Positions 54,347 to 62,628 of a stretch of DNA of 64,000 nucleotides are shown here, piece by piece; within the stretch, counting starts at the first letter, position 1; each line of letters begins with the position of its first letter. The position numbers were made by a program, and so were the translations under genes. The notes beneath the pieces are model-generated. The model had not been told where the DNA came from. It did not search any database and saw only the letters and a list, made by a program, of their open reading frames with translations. Source of the stretch: Sphingobacterium detergens (lineage in GTDB: Bacteria > Bacteroidota > Bacteroidia > Sphingobacteriales > Sphingobacteriaceae); assembly GCF_003610355.1 (NCBI RefSeq), contig NZ_RAPY01000004.1, positions 310,001 to 374,000 of the forward strand, written 5' to 3'.

Positions 54347-55325
54347 AATCTATAAAGTACTCTTTATGCTGATTGGTATAGGCACCTTGGCCTATATGAT
54401 TCATGCAATGGGAGTTCAGGAGATTTGGACGAATCTGGAGAAAATTGGTTGGTGGTTTTTGCCGGTATTGGGTAGCTGGGCTGTTCTTTATTGGATGAAT
54501 GCCATGGCTTTTAAAGCGATCATTCAGGAGCCGCAATTGCCACAGACCGATGTTCCTTTCTGGAAAGTTTTGCAATTAACGGTTTCTGGTTATGCCATTA
54601 ATTACATTACGCCATTTGTGGCGCTAGGGGGAGAACCTTACCGCATTATCGAACTGAAAAATTATGTTGGCGGTTCAAAAGCAGGTTCATCCGTTCTGTT
54701 ATATGGCGTGATGCACATTCTATCCCATATTTTATTTTGGGTGGTATCCGTTTTCCTGATTCTATGGTTTGTACCGGCGAGTACCCTGGTTGATGTTGCC
54801 TGTGCCGTAATTTTTGTTATGGCTATTGTATGTACCTGGTTATTTACAAAATTCTATAAAAAAGGAATTACAGTTTCTTTATTAAAGACCCTGTCGCGCT
54901 TGCCCTTAGTTGGAAAGAAAATCAATAATCTGCTGGAGGCAAAGTTCGAAACATTGAACGATGTTGACCAACAGGTGAAGAATCTATTTCAAAATCGTAG
55001 AGACCGATTTTATACAGCTCTCCTCTGGGAATTTGTTGCCCGGGTAGTCGGCTGTTTTGAAATCTATTTTATCGGTCTGGCACTGGATATCAACATTGAT
55101 TTTATTGATGCGATGATCATTAGTTCCGGATCCTCTTTATTTGCTAATTTGGTGTTTTTCTTCCCAATGCAATTAGGGACTCGTGAAGGTGGTTTGGCAA
55201 TGGCTGTGATGAGCATAGGCTTACCTGCTTCAGTCGGTATTTTTATGGGGATCGTGACAAGGATCAGAGAGATTGTTTGGATTATGATTGGTTTAGGTTG
55301 GATGAGTTTAGTTAAAAAGAAATAG
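54336..55325 (+). CDS. Flippase-like integral membrane protein (LPG synthase TM/UPF0104 family)
   Basis: A 329-residue protein with about eight membrane spans. The VSGYAINYITPFVALGGEPYRI segment and the C-terminal FFPMQLGTREGGLAMAVM are landmarks of the lysylphosphatidylglycerol synthetase transmembrane (UPF0104) family, here without the catalytic aminoacyl-transfer domain. Stand-alone members are thought to move lipids across membranes. Position directly after the CDP-alcohol phosphotransferase, with overlapping frames, suggests translocation of the inositol lipid or of a precursor. Start ATG 54336. Confidence 0.83.
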   Translation: MGSKIYKVLFMLIGIGTLAYMIHAMGVQEIWTNLEKIGWWFLPVLGSWAVLYWMNAMAFKAIIQEPQLPQTDVPFWKVLQLTVSGYAINYITPFVALGGEPYRIIELKNYVGGSKAGSSVLLYGVMHILSHILFWVVSVFLILWFVPASTLVDVACAVIFVMAIVCTWLFTKFYKKGITVSLLKTLSRLPLVGKKINNLLEAKFETLNDVDQQVKNLFQNRRDRFYTALLWEFVARVVGCFEIYFIGLALDINIDFIDAMIISSGSSLFANLVFFFPMQLGTREGGLAMAVMSIGLPASVGIFMGIVTRIREIVWIMIGLGWMSLVKKK

Positions 55326-55327
55326 CA

Positions 55328-56035
55328 ATGGATAAGTTTATAATTAAGGGGATCATTTTTGATTACGGTGGTACATTAGATACGAATGGGGGACATTGGG
55401 GAGCTGTGATATGGTCCGGTTACGAAAAATATCAAGTTCCGGTTAACCTGAATTCCTTTCAAGAAGCCTACGCCTACGCCGAACGTCAAATGGCGATTCA
55501 GCCGATTATTAAACCGGATTTCAATTTCCTGGAAGTACTTGAAGCGAAATTGAAAGTACAGTTTGAATATCTCATTGCCGCCGGCTATGATCTGGATATG
55601 CAATTGGCTAATAAAATCGCATTTGACGGTTATTCTCTGGCCAAAGATACTGTAGCACAGGTAAAGCCATTATTGGCTATTCTGGCCGATCAATATCCCA
55701 TTGTGATGGTATCCAACTTCTATGGAAATCTAAAAGCTGTGTTGGCTGATTTTGGGATTTTATCCTATTTTAAAGCGGTTGTCGAGTCAGCGGTAGTAGG
55801 GGTACGTAAACCAGATCCTGCAATTTATGCACTTGGTGTCGAGGCGATGGGTTTGCCTGCTGCTGAGATCTTAGTCGTGGGTGATTCCTATAGTAAGGAT
55901 ATGGCTCCAGCAAAGGCTGTCGGTTGTCAGACGCTATGGCTGAAAGGACAGACTTGGGGAGAAGATAAACTACAGGATACTTCTGCCGCAGATAAACAAT
56001 TTAGTACCATCTTTGATCTCAAGGATTTTGTTTAA
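55328..56035 (+). CDS. HAD-superfamily hydrolase
   Basis: A 235-residue HAD hydrolase starting 2 bp after the flippase-like gene. Motif I is IIFDYGGTLD with nucleophile Asp12; the usual second Asp (DxD) is Gly14. Motif II is MVSNFYG, the motif III lysine lies in GVRKPDP, and motif IV is VVGDSYSKDM. A helical cap lies between about 20 and 100. The lack of the acid/base Asp is seen in a subset of HADs. In the operon it could dephosphorylate phosphatidylinositol phosphate or inositol phosphate, but the substrate is not shown by sequence. Confidence 0.85.
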   Translation: MDKFIIKGIIFDYGGTLDTNGGHWGAVIWSGYEKYQVPVNLNSFQEAYAYAERQMAIQPIIKPDFNFLEVLEAKLKVQFEYLIAAGYDLDMQLANKIAFDGYSLAKDTVAQVKPLLAILADQYPIVMVSNFYGNLKAVLADFGILSYFKAVVESAVVGVRKPDPAIYALGVEAMGLPAAEILVVGDSYSKDMAPAKAVGCQTLWLKGQTWGEDKLQDTSAADKQFSTIFDLKDFV

Positions 56036-56908
56036 TCAGGCTTTTTGACGAAATTCTTTAGGCGATATGCCTACATTTCGCTTAAAGAATTTTCCAAAAA
56101 AAGACTGATCTGAAAAATGTAACTGTTTCGCGATTTCTCCGATCGAAAGCCCCTGACGGAGCAAACATTTAGCCTCCTCCACCAAAACATTCTGAATCAA
56201 TTCTATCGCTGGCTTTCCGGTGAGTTCTTTCGTGATCACCGAGAGGTGTTTGGGTGTAATACCTAATTCTGAAGCGTAAAACTGTACCATATGTTCCCGA
56301 CGGAAAGATTGTTTTAATAGCAAGTAGAAATTGGCCAATATTTCCCTTTTCCGTGAAGGTACCACGGGAATATTTTTTATGTTTTGGCTGGCTAAACGCG
56401 CGATCTCACAAAACAGCACTTCCGTCAGTGACTTGATAATCTGTGGCTTGAAAATATAGTCCCCACCTTGCTTGTTGTAATGAATAAACTGCTTGAATAG
56501 GTTAGACAGGTTTGCGGCATCTGGTGCCGAAAGTGAAAAAATGTGATTGCTATCCAATGCGAGCGACTTTTTTGTGAAGTCAAAAAAGTCTTTTTGAAGT
56601 TCCAATTTAAACGTAAAATCTATACTAAAGAAAATCAGATAGACTTCACAGTCCCAAGATTTGGTGACAGATGCTCCATTGACTTTCGACGAGGGGTGAG
56701 TCAAGAGCAGATGATGCTGTCCAACTTGTACCCGTTCGTCATTTATAATAAAAGAGGTTTCCCCCTTTTTTATTAGGCAGAGTGAATAAAGGCTCTTGTT
56801 CGCCAATACATGTTGTTGCTGTGGACTGAAGACCGGTTTGGATTTGTTTCCCTTGATGTGAAAAGCGAAAAAATCTCTGTTGTCAATGAGTTTATCGATA
56901 GAGGACAT
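56036..56908 (-). CDS. AraC-family transcriptional regulator
   Basis: A 290-residue regulator with a cupin-like N-terminal sensing half (SLCLIKKGETSFIINDERVQVGQHHLLLTHPSS) and a C-terminal AraC helix-turn-helix pair (about 190-290: MVQFYASELGITPKHLSVITKE, SIGEIAKQLHFSDQSFFGKFFKRN, ending SPKEFRQK). Its ATG lies 2 bp after the stop of the VanX-type gene on the same strand, so the two form an operon. Its stop abuts the HAD gene stop on the opposite strand. Targets unknown. Confidence 0.88.
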   Translation of the reverse strand: MSSIDKLIDNRDFFAFHIKGNKSKPVFSPQQQHVLANKSLYSLCLIKKGETSFIINDERVQVGQHHLLLTHPSSKVNGASVTKSWDCEVYLIFFSIDFTFKLELQKDFFDFTKKSLALDSNHIFSLSAPDAANLSNLFKQFIHYNKQGGDYIFKPQIIKSLTEVLFCEIARLASQNIKNIPVVPSRKREILANFYLLLKQSFRREHMVQFYASELGITPKHLSVITKELTGKPAIELIQNVLVEEAKCLLRQGLSIGEIAKQLHFSDQSFFGKFFKRNVGISPKEFRQKA

Positions 56909-56910
56909 GC

Positions 56911-57588
56911 TTACTTTACAATAAAATCAAAATATGTTTTACGATAGGGTTCATCCTTTAAGGTATAGTGCCACCATTCCTTATCGTAGGCCTTAAACCC
57001 AAATTTAGCCATAGCCTCACGTAGTATCCTGCGGTTTTCCTTTTGTTTTGCAGTTAGTTTGGTATAGTTATGATGAGAGACGGCACCAAAGAAATCAAAA
57101 GGACCGCCCATATCTATTTCTTTGTGATCTTTAAGACTGACCAATGTTAAATCGACGGTACTACCGCGACTATGTCCTGATTTGGTCGCAATGAAACCGA
57201 GTTTAAATAAGTTTTTCTTATCCAGCTCTGGATAGAACTCCCGCTTAGCGATCGTATCTTGGGTAGCCAGTGACCAGGCTTTAAAATGATCAACTGCGCG
57301 TTGCGGACGATAGGCATCAAAAATTTTTAATGCCAAGCCTTGATTGTTTAGATGTTGTTCGACTTGCTGTAAGGCCAATGTGGCACGCTTGGTCAGAATC
57401 GCAACAGGTTTTTCGTAGCCACGGATAGGTTTCCCTGTAAAATTGTGGCTTCCAAAATAACGCATTTCGAGGGTAATTGTCGGGATGAATTCTTTTACGT
57501 AGACGAAGTTTGCTGGCATCTTTTGTTGGGCTTTCGTTTGGAAGGCAAAAAAAGCAAGACAAATGGATAGACAGAAGTTGAGTTTCAT
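56911..57588 (-). CDS. D-alanyl-D-alanine dipeptidase (VanX/DdpX type, M15D)
   Basis: A 225-residue zinc dipeptidase from ATG 57588 with signal peptide (CLSICLAFFAFQTKA). The M15D pattern is complete: DAYRP with Arg94, SGHSRGSTVDL with His139 and Asp146, EWWHY with catalytic Glu204 and zinc ligand His207. It cleaves D-Ala-D-Ala. A periplasmic form like DdpX more likely recycles cell-wall dipeptide than gives vancomycin resistance, since no vanH/vanA genes are near. Co-transcribed with the AraC-type regulator. Confidence 0.9.
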   Translation of the reverse strand: MKLNFCLSICLAFFAFQTKAQQKMPANFVYVKEFIPTITLEMRYFGSHNFTGKPIRGYEKPVAILTKRATLALQQVEQHLNNQGLALKIFDAYRPQRAVDHFKAWSLATQDTIAKREFYPELDKKNLFKLGFIATKSGHSRGSTVDLTLVSLKDHKEIDMGGPFDFFGAVSHHNYTKLTAKQKENRRILREAMAKFGFKAYDKEWWHYTLKDEPYRKTYFDFIVK

Positions 57589-57679
57589 AGGATGAAGATA
57601 CAAATTTTGATGCTCAATTCTAGCATTCGGCTATGAGGCGAAAACGTATTGCAAACAATAACAAGAAGATGAATAAGAA

Positions 57680-57708
57680 AAGCCTCAGGGAATGAATGCC
57701 TGAGGCTT
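57680..57708 (-). terminator. Terminator of ppk1
   Basis: Arms AAGCCTCAGG / CCTGAGGCTT with a 9-nt loop, and TTTTCTT after the stem on the minus strand; 15 bp after the ppk1 stop. Confidence 0.75.
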
Positions 57709-57722
57709 GTCAGAAATTAGAC

Positions 57723-59792
57723 TTAATGATCTGTTATTTTTCTTTTTAAATAGTTGTAGATCTCGATCTGCGAGCGGCAAGGCTCCTTTTTATTTTCGAC
57801 GTAGTGGTTGCTTAGGGAGTTGTTCAGAATGCGAGCTTTAACATTATCGGTTAGTTGAATGTAAAGCATTTCCTTTAAATCTTCCTTGATTTTTTTACTG
57901 GTGATTTTTACAGCAGCTTCAATACGATGATCTAAATTTCGGGTCATCCAATCCGCCGAGGAGATATACATTAATTCTTTACCGGCATTGTAGAAATACA
58001 TGACTCGGGCATGTTCCAAATATTCGTCGACGATTGAAATTGCATTCATCGGGGATTTAAATGTTTTCTGATTCATCGCGCAATAAATACCGCGGATAAT
58101 AAGATCTATTTTAACTCCAGCTGTTGCAGCATCATAAAGCTTTTTAATCATATCTTTATCACTCAGCGAGTTTACTTTGACAATGATAGCTGCTTTTCGA
58201 CCAGCCTTAGCTTCTGCGATTTCCAGATCGATAAAATGCAGCAATTCCCTGCGCATATCAATTGGACAGATCAATAAGCTTTTACAGTTTTTGATCATCT
58301 CAGCGGGGTCTGATTTTGGTCTTCTGAGGTAATTGAAGACTTTATTAATATCCGCAATGACATCTCTATTGCTCGTCAACAAGCAGTAGTCCCCATATAA
58401 TTTCGCCGTTTTTTCATTGATATTACCGGTGCTGACAAAGCCATATTGAATTGTTTTTGCGCCAGTCCGCTTTTTGATGACACATAATTTGGCATGTACC
58501 TTTTTATTAGGAATTCCTGTTAGGACCTTGATACCTTCCAATTCAAGTTTTTCTTTCCAGTCCAGATTATTCTCCTCATCAAATCGCGCCCGCAGTTCAA
58601 GCATGACCGTTACTTCCTTGCCATTCCGGGCAGCATTTATCAATGCATTGGCGACTTTGGAATTCGAAGCTAAGCGATAGGCCGTAATCTGTATCGTTTT
58701 TACATCGGGATCCATTGCTGCTTCACGTAGCAGGTCAATGATAGGCCGAAACTCATGATAAGGAAAGGAGAGCAGAACATCTTTCTTCAAAACTGTATCG
58801 GTGACCCGTTCATAATTTTGAAAATAGGGATGTGGAAATGAAGTTCTCTCTTGTGGTTGATGATAGGACTTAAACACATTGGGAAAATCCATGAAATGCT
58901 TGAAATTATGGATCTTTTGCCCAGGTATGATACTATCTTTTTTTGATAAGTTGAGTTTTTTGATCAGAAACTCGACGAGTTTTGGATCCATCTCCTGATC
59001 AAAGATAAAACGGGTCGGTTTACCTTTCCGTCTATTTTTGACGCCTTTGCTTATCTTTTCAACCAGCGTTGTATTGATGTCGTTATCGATATCGAATTCT
59101 GCATCTTTCGTGACCTTAAACACATGTGCATGGAATACATCGAAACCAAAATAGGAAAATATCAACGGAAGATTGAACTTAATGACATCTTCAAGAAGAA
59201 TAATATGTTTTTCATCCTTTGGTGCCGGCAATTGGACGAAGCGTCCGTTCTGGCTGGTGGGAATTTCAATTAGTGCAAACTTAGTCTCATATTGCCATTC
59301 GCTTTTTCCCATGGCGATACCTAAATAGAGGCTTTTGTCACGGATATAAGGCATTGGACGAACATCATCTAGAATTAACGGAATGACATTCGACTCCACA
59401 TCATCCTGATAATACTCACTGACAAACTGCTGTTGCTCTGGACTAAGCTCTTCACTCGTCTTGATAAAGACATTTTGCTTGGCCATATCCTTTTGGATCC
59501 GATTCCAGGTGTTGTCAAATTTCTTTTGCTGTTTGATTACCCGAATATTGAGTTCTTCTAAAATCAGTTGCGGATCTTCATAAAAAGATTGATTGGCACT
59601 TTTGTCCTTGAGGTCGATGGCACGTTTAAGGCCTGCCACACGTACACGAAAAAATTCGTCCAGGTTATTGGAAAATATACCTAAAAATTTGATCCTTAAA
59701 GGCAAAGGTACAGTCTCATCTGCAGCCTCTTGTAAAACTCTGCCATTAAAGCTCAACCAGCTAATATCTCTAGGAATAAATCTTTTCGCCAT
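57723..59792 (-). CDS. ppk1: Polyphosphate kinase 1
   Basis: A 689-residue PPK1 with the full domain set: N-terminal helical domain (ISWLSFNGRVLQEAADETVPLPLRIKFLGIFSNNLDEFF, typical of the family), head domain, and two phospholipase-D-like catalytic domains. FPYHEFRPIIDLLREAA precedes the first, KKVHAKLCVIKK contains the autophosphorylated His, and GNINEKTAKLYGDYCLLT follows. It makes long-chain polyphosphate from ATP reversibly. No ppx or phosphate-transport gene is adjacent. Confidence 0.96.
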   Translation of the reverse strand: MAKRFIPRDISWLSFNGRVLQEAADETVPLPLRIKFLGIFSNNLDEFFRVRVAGLKRAIDLKDKSANQSFYEDPQLILEELNIRVIKQQKKFDNTWNRIQKDMAKQNVFIKTSEELSPEQQQFVSEYYQDDVESNVIPLILDDVRPMPYIRDKSLYLGIAMGKSEWQYETKFALIEIPTSQNGRFVQLPAPKDEKHIILLEDVIKFNLPLIFSYFGFDVFHAHVFKVTKDAEFDIDNDINTTLVEKISKGVKNRRKGKPTRFIFDQEMDPKLVEFLIKKLNLSKKDSIIPGQKIHNFKHFMDFPNVFKSYHQPQERTSFPHPYFQNYERVTDTVLKKDVLLSFPYHEFRPIIDLLREAAMDPDVKTIQITAYRLASNSKVANALINAARNGKEVTVMLELRARFDEENNLDWKEKLELEGIKVLTGIPNKKVHAKLCVIKKRTGAKTIQYGFVSTGNINEKTAKLYGDYCLLTSNRDVIADINKVFNYLRRPKSDPAEMIKNCKSLLICPIDMRRELLHFIDLEIAEAKAGRKAAIIVKVNSLSDKDMIKKLYDAATAGVKIDLIIRGIYCAMNQKTFKSPMNAISIVDEYLEHARVMYFYNAGKELMYISSADWMTRNLDHRIEAAVKITSKKIKEDLKEMLYIQLTDNVKARILNNSLSNHYVENKKEPCRSQIEIYNYLKRKITDH

Positions 59793-59906
59793 AGCTAAAT
59801 ATACATAAATTTAAGAAGCAAAACTATAGGTCTAGGCGCGATAAACGAACTTTTTCGTGTTAAAGAATTATTAATTTATTTTTTCTTCATCTACTTCCAA
59901 AAAAAT

Positions 59907-59935
59907 ACCCCAAAAAGTGCGAGACCTTTTGGGGT
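59907..59935 (-). terminator. Terminator of the 125-codon gene
   Basis: Arms ACCCCAAAA and TTTTGGGGT (59907-59915, 59927-59935). On the minus strand the stem is followed by a run of seven T within ATTTTTTTGG. Confidence 0.75.
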
Positions 59936-59958
59936 GAACAACATCGTTGACTGTGTTG

Positions 59959-60336
59959 TTATTTCTTTTTTCCGTATTTTTTTGAAATCTGGACCGCTTT
60001 ATACTTGGTGCCGTCAAAATGCGGGGCATCAATTGCTAATGTTGTAGGGTAGGGGGCCGTACGATCGAAAAAATATACGGTGGTCGTACTGCCATAATCG
60101 TTGACCGGCAGGAGCTCCAGACAGGCTGTATAATCTGCATTCAATAGGTCGCCTACTGTAACGGCATAGATACGGATAATCCCACCTTTATTTTGCTCAT
60201 TCCTAACAAAAGCAACTTCCTTAAATCCGCCAGGAAGATCTTCGATACTTTTCTGATTGAAAGTATCTTTTAAAATAAAACCCAACAACACTAAAACCGG
60301 GATGACCAAAAGCCATACCTTTTTATTCTTCTTCAT
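59959..60336 (-). CDS. Small membrane-anchored protein of unknown function
   Basis: A 125-residue protein with an N-terminal signal anchor (VWLLVIPVLVLLGFIL) flanked by Lys, so the C-terminal 95 residues should be periplasmic. That part is a compact beta-rich domain (GGIIRIYAVTVGDLLNADYTACLELLPVND, STTTVYFFDRTAPYP) ending in a Lys-rich tail. No family recognised. It follows the DJ-1/PfpI gene by 10 bp on the same strand and shares its transcript. Confidence 0.75.
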   Translation of the reverse strand: MKKNKKVWLLVIPVLVLLGFILKDTFNQKSIEDLPGGFKEVAFVRNEQNKGGIIRIYAVTVGDLLNADYTACLELLPVNDYGSTTTVYFFDRTAPYPTTLAIDAPHFDGTKYKAVQISKKYGKKK

Positions 60337-60346
60337 TAAAATACGC

Positions 60347-60925
60347 TTAAATAGTAATGTTTATATCCAATAATTTATAAAATTCTTTTAAGATGGCCTG
60401 ATGTCCGGGCCAAGCAGGAGATGTGACCAGGTTTCCATCTACAACAGCCTGATCAGCTGGAATATTTTTCCAGATACCACCCGCCAATTCAATATCCGGC
60501 CCTACGGCGACATAGGCTGTCAATGTACGCCCTGTCAGAACCTTTGCTGCTGTCAATACCTGAATCCCGTGGCATATTGCTGCAACAGGCTTATTCTTTT
60601 CAAAGAAATGCCTGGTAATTTCCAATACACGTTGGTTAAGACGGATATATTCCGCCGAACGGCCACCTGCAATATAGAGTCCATCGTATTCTTCAGGGTT
60701 GACCTGATCAAAATCTTTATTGATCGCAAAATTATGACCCCGTAGTTCCTTATAGGTTTGATCACCTGTAAAATCATGTACCGCGGTAGGCACCACATCG
60801 CCCTTTTTTCGGTCAGGGGCAATGGCATCAACTGCTATTCCTATTGATCCCATCGCTTGAAATGGAACCATCGCTTCGTAGTCTTCTACAAAGTCTCCAA
60901 CAAGTAATAATATTTTTTTTGCCAT
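60347..60925 (-). CDS. DJ-1/PfpI-family protein
   Basis: A 192-residue class I glutamine-amidotransferase-like protein. KILLLVGDFVEDYEAMVPFQA contains Glu17 and AAICHGIQ contains the nucleophile Cys118 with His119, the normal DJ-1/PfpI triad elements. VDGNLVTSPAWPGHQAILKEF near the C-terminus is typical of the YhbO/PfpI subgroup. Members are proposed to act as protein deglycases, peptidases or stress chaperones. Cytoplasmic. A long hairpin lies just before its start. Confidence 0.88.
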   Translation of the reverse strand: MAKKILLLVGDFVEDYEAMVPFQAMGSIGIAVDAIAPDRKKGDVVPTAVHDFTGDQTYKELRGHNFAINKDFDQVNPEEYDGLYIAGGRSAEYIRLNQRVLEITRHFFEKNKPVAAICHGIQVLTAAKVLTGRTLTAYVAVGPDIELAGGIWKNIPADQAVVDGNLVTSPAWPGHQAILKEFYKLLDINITI

Positions 60926-60928
60926 ATC

Positions 60929-60977
60929 AAAAACCTCTTTTAGTAGGTTCTGAATTTACATATTAAAAGAGGTTTTT
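60929..60977 (-). terminator. Hairpin with T-run just upstream of the DJ-1/PfpI start
   Basis: Perfect 14-bp arms (60929-60942 and 60964-60977; AAAAACCTCTTTTA and its complement), 21-nt loop. On the minus strand the stem ends in TTTTT, so it looks like a terminator of the upstream FMN-reductase gene, yet it ends only 3 bp before the PfpI start codon. Confidence 0.6.
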
Positions 60978-61002
60978 ACAATGGTTATTTGTTAATCTTT
61001 TG

Positions 61003-61566
61003 TTAACCTTGAACCAGTGATTTTTCAGCAAGAGCACGTTTAGTCTTACGTACTTTAGCCTCAAGCTGGCTTCTCAAAGTGGGATTGGTAATACCTTTTC
61101 CTTCCTCAAAATTTTTATGAAATTCAGGTAGGGAGAACGAATCCAGGATATCAGCACCATCCCAGGTAATTCTATTGACTGCAGCATTTAACACAGTTGA
61201 ACCACCCATTGGACCCGGAGAAGTAGCTAATAGGAAAACAGGCTTACCATTGAAGGTTTTGCGATTCGGAATCCGTGATACCCAGTCAACAATGTTTTTG
61301 TAAGCTGAAGTATAGGAGCCATTATGTTCCGCCAGTGAAATAAGCAAGAAATCCGCAGCATCCATTTTTGCTGCAAAATCATGCGCTAATTGTGGAATGC
61401 CCAATTCTACTTCCTTGTCATAAGAATAAATAGGCATTTCAAAATGATTGAGGTCAAGAAGCTCTACACTATCATCAGCTTCTTTGTAATATTTGGAAGT
61501 ACTTGTTACAAAAGTTTTATTGATAGAATTCTTATTACTTGTTCCTGCAAATGCTAATATTTTCAT
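61003..61566 (-). CDS. NADPH-dependent FMN reductase
   Basis: A 187-residue flavodoxin-fold oxidoreductase from ATG 61566; the frame to 61599 adds 11 residues upstream of the first strand. KILAFAGTSNKNSINK is the FMN-phosphate loop, and SLAEHNGSYTSAYKNIVDWVSR and LLATSPGPMGGSTVLN are the other flavin-binding segments. It reduces FMN or quinone-like substrates with NADPH in the cytoplasm. A 16-bp palindrome about 100 bp upstream may be its operator. Confidence 0.88.
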   Translation of the reverse strand: MKILAFAGTSNKNSINKTFVTSTSKYYKEADDSVELLDLNHFEMPIYSYDKEVELGIPQLAHDFAAKMDAADFLLISLAEHNGSYTSAYKNIVDWVSRIPNRKTFNGKPVFLLATSPGPMGGSTVLNAAVNRITWDGADILDSFSLPEFHKNFEEGKGITNPTLRSQLEAKVRKTKRALAEKSLVQG

Positions 61567-61596
61567 CTGTGTATCAGTTTTAATTTTTAAACTGGT

Positions 61597-61604
61597 CAAA
61601 CTTA
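61597..61604 (-). promoter_or_regulatory. -7 box of the FMN-reductase gene
   Basis: Minus-strand TAAGTTTG, a match to TAnnTTTG, 31 bp upstream of the start codon. The -33 region is T-rich without a clean TTTG at the right distance. Confidence 0.4.
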
Positions 61605-61663
61605 CAACATAATCACAAAAAAAATGTCAGCAAAATGTCTGCTAGGGGCATAATAGCCTATTT

Positions 61664-61679
61664 ATTGACCTAGGTCAAT
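61664..61679. promoter_or_regulatory. 16-bp perfect palindrome, candidate operator
   Basis: ATTGACCTAGGTCAAT, overlapping the stop codon of the ACC-deaminase-like gene and about 98 bp upstream of the FMN-reductase start. Seen directly; regulator unknown. Confidence 0.45.
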
Positions 61680-62571
61680 GAAATGCGAAGCGTTCGTACA
61701 TCCCGAGTAATCCGGTGAGCCCACCTGTATGAACAACCAGTAGCTGATCTGCTGGTGTGAAATAATCTTTTTTGATGAGATCATCTACAGCATAAAGCAA
61801 TTTTCCGGTATAAGTAGGCTCGATCATAATCCCTGTACTGCTGATAAAATGCTGTGTGAATGCAAGGAGTTCAGGTGTAGTCTTAGCATACCCTCCAAAA
61901 TGATAGTCCAGATGTAAAATAGGTGCGGCAAGATGGGGGTAGAGTTGAGCAACTTCATCATTGATAAAGCTGCCGTTTTTGAGTACGGGTACCCCGTGTA
62001 TCTGGGTGAAAAGATCTTTTTTGTCAATTGCGTTGGCAATTCCGGCAAGCGTAGTTCCGGTACCACAGGCGGTAAAGATATGTTGGTAGTCCTGTTGGAG
62101 CTCATCGACAAGTTCGGCACAGCCTTTGGCTCCCAAGAGGCCATAGCCTCCTTCATGGACATAGAAGGCCGTTGGATCCTGACCGAAATAGTCGCTATAG
62201 AGCTTTTCTTTGCCCCTATAGGAATCCCGATCTACATAAATAAGGTGCATCCCGAATAATTGACACATGGTCAGAACCGGATTATTAACCTGTTCATCAC
62301 CTCTGACGAAAGCTGTCGTTTTGAGCCGGAATGTTGCTCCTGCACAAGCGGTCGCTAGCAAATGATTGCTCCATGCACCACCAAAAGTAACGATATGATT
62401 TTTTTGGAGCTGCAATGCCTCCTGAAGATTGTACTTTAATTTTCGCCATTTGTTGCCCGAAATAAATGGATGGATCAGGTCGTCTCGCTTCAGTGTTACC
62501 TTGATGTGCTTTTTTTCCCATAAAGGTAATGTGACTTCTGTTTCGGGGCTATGGATTTTGAATGGCAACAT
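61675..62571 (-). CDS. PLP-dependent 1-aminocyclopropane-1-carboxylate deaminase / D-cysteine desulfhydrase family enzyme
   Basis: A 298-residue PLP fold-type II enzyme from ATG 62571; ATG 62610 would lie upstream of the predicted transcription start. VTLKRDDLIHPFISGNKWRKLKYNL contains the PLP lysine (Lys41). TFGGAWSNHLLATACA binds the phosphate or cofactor ring, and TACGTGTTLAGIANAI is the glycine-rich PLP-phosphate loop. Family members deaminate ACC or, more often in such bacteria, break down D-cysteine. Divergent from the rluD-type gene with overlapping promoters. Confidence 0.87.
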   Translation of the reverse strand: MLPFKIHSPETEVTLPLWEKKHIKVTLKRDDLIHPFISGNKWRKLKYNLQEALQLQKNHIVTFGGAWSNHLLATACAGATFRLKTTAFVRGDEQVNNPVLTMCQLFGMHLIYVDRDSYRGKEKLYSDYFGQDPTAFYVHEGGYGLLGAKGCAELVDELQQDYQHIFTACGTGTTLAGIANAIDKKDLFTQIHGVPVLKNGSFINDEVAQLYPHLAAPILHLDYHFGGYAKTTPELLAFTQHFISSTGIMIEPTYTGKLLYAVDDLIKKDYFTPADQLLVVHTGGLTGLLGMYERFAFH

Positions 62572-62586
62572 AACATTAAATGAAAA

Positions 62587-62594
62587 CAAATTTA
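62587..62594 (-). promoter_or_regulatory. -7 box of the ACC-deaminase-like gene
   Basis: Minus-strand TAAATTTG (TAnnTTTG) with start expected near 62582, about 11 nt before ATG 62571. Supports the chosen start codon. Confidence 0.5.
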
Positions 62595-62616
62595 ACGAAA
62601 ATTGTTTCATTTGGTT

Positions 62617-62624
62617 TATTTTTG
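62617..62624 (+). promoter_or_regulatory. -7 box of the RluD-type gene
   Basis: TATTTTTG (TAnnTTTG) ending 4 bp before ATG 62629, which implies a transcript with little or no leader. The -33 zone coincides with the -7 box of the divergent gene. Confidence 0.5.
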
Positions 62625-62628
62625 TAGA

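Noticed and set aside
56911..57588. VanX-type gene as part of a vancomycin resistance cluster
   Set aside because: No vanH, vanA or VanRS-like genes are near; the protein has a signal peptide and pairs with an AraC-type gene, as in cell-wall dipeptide use.
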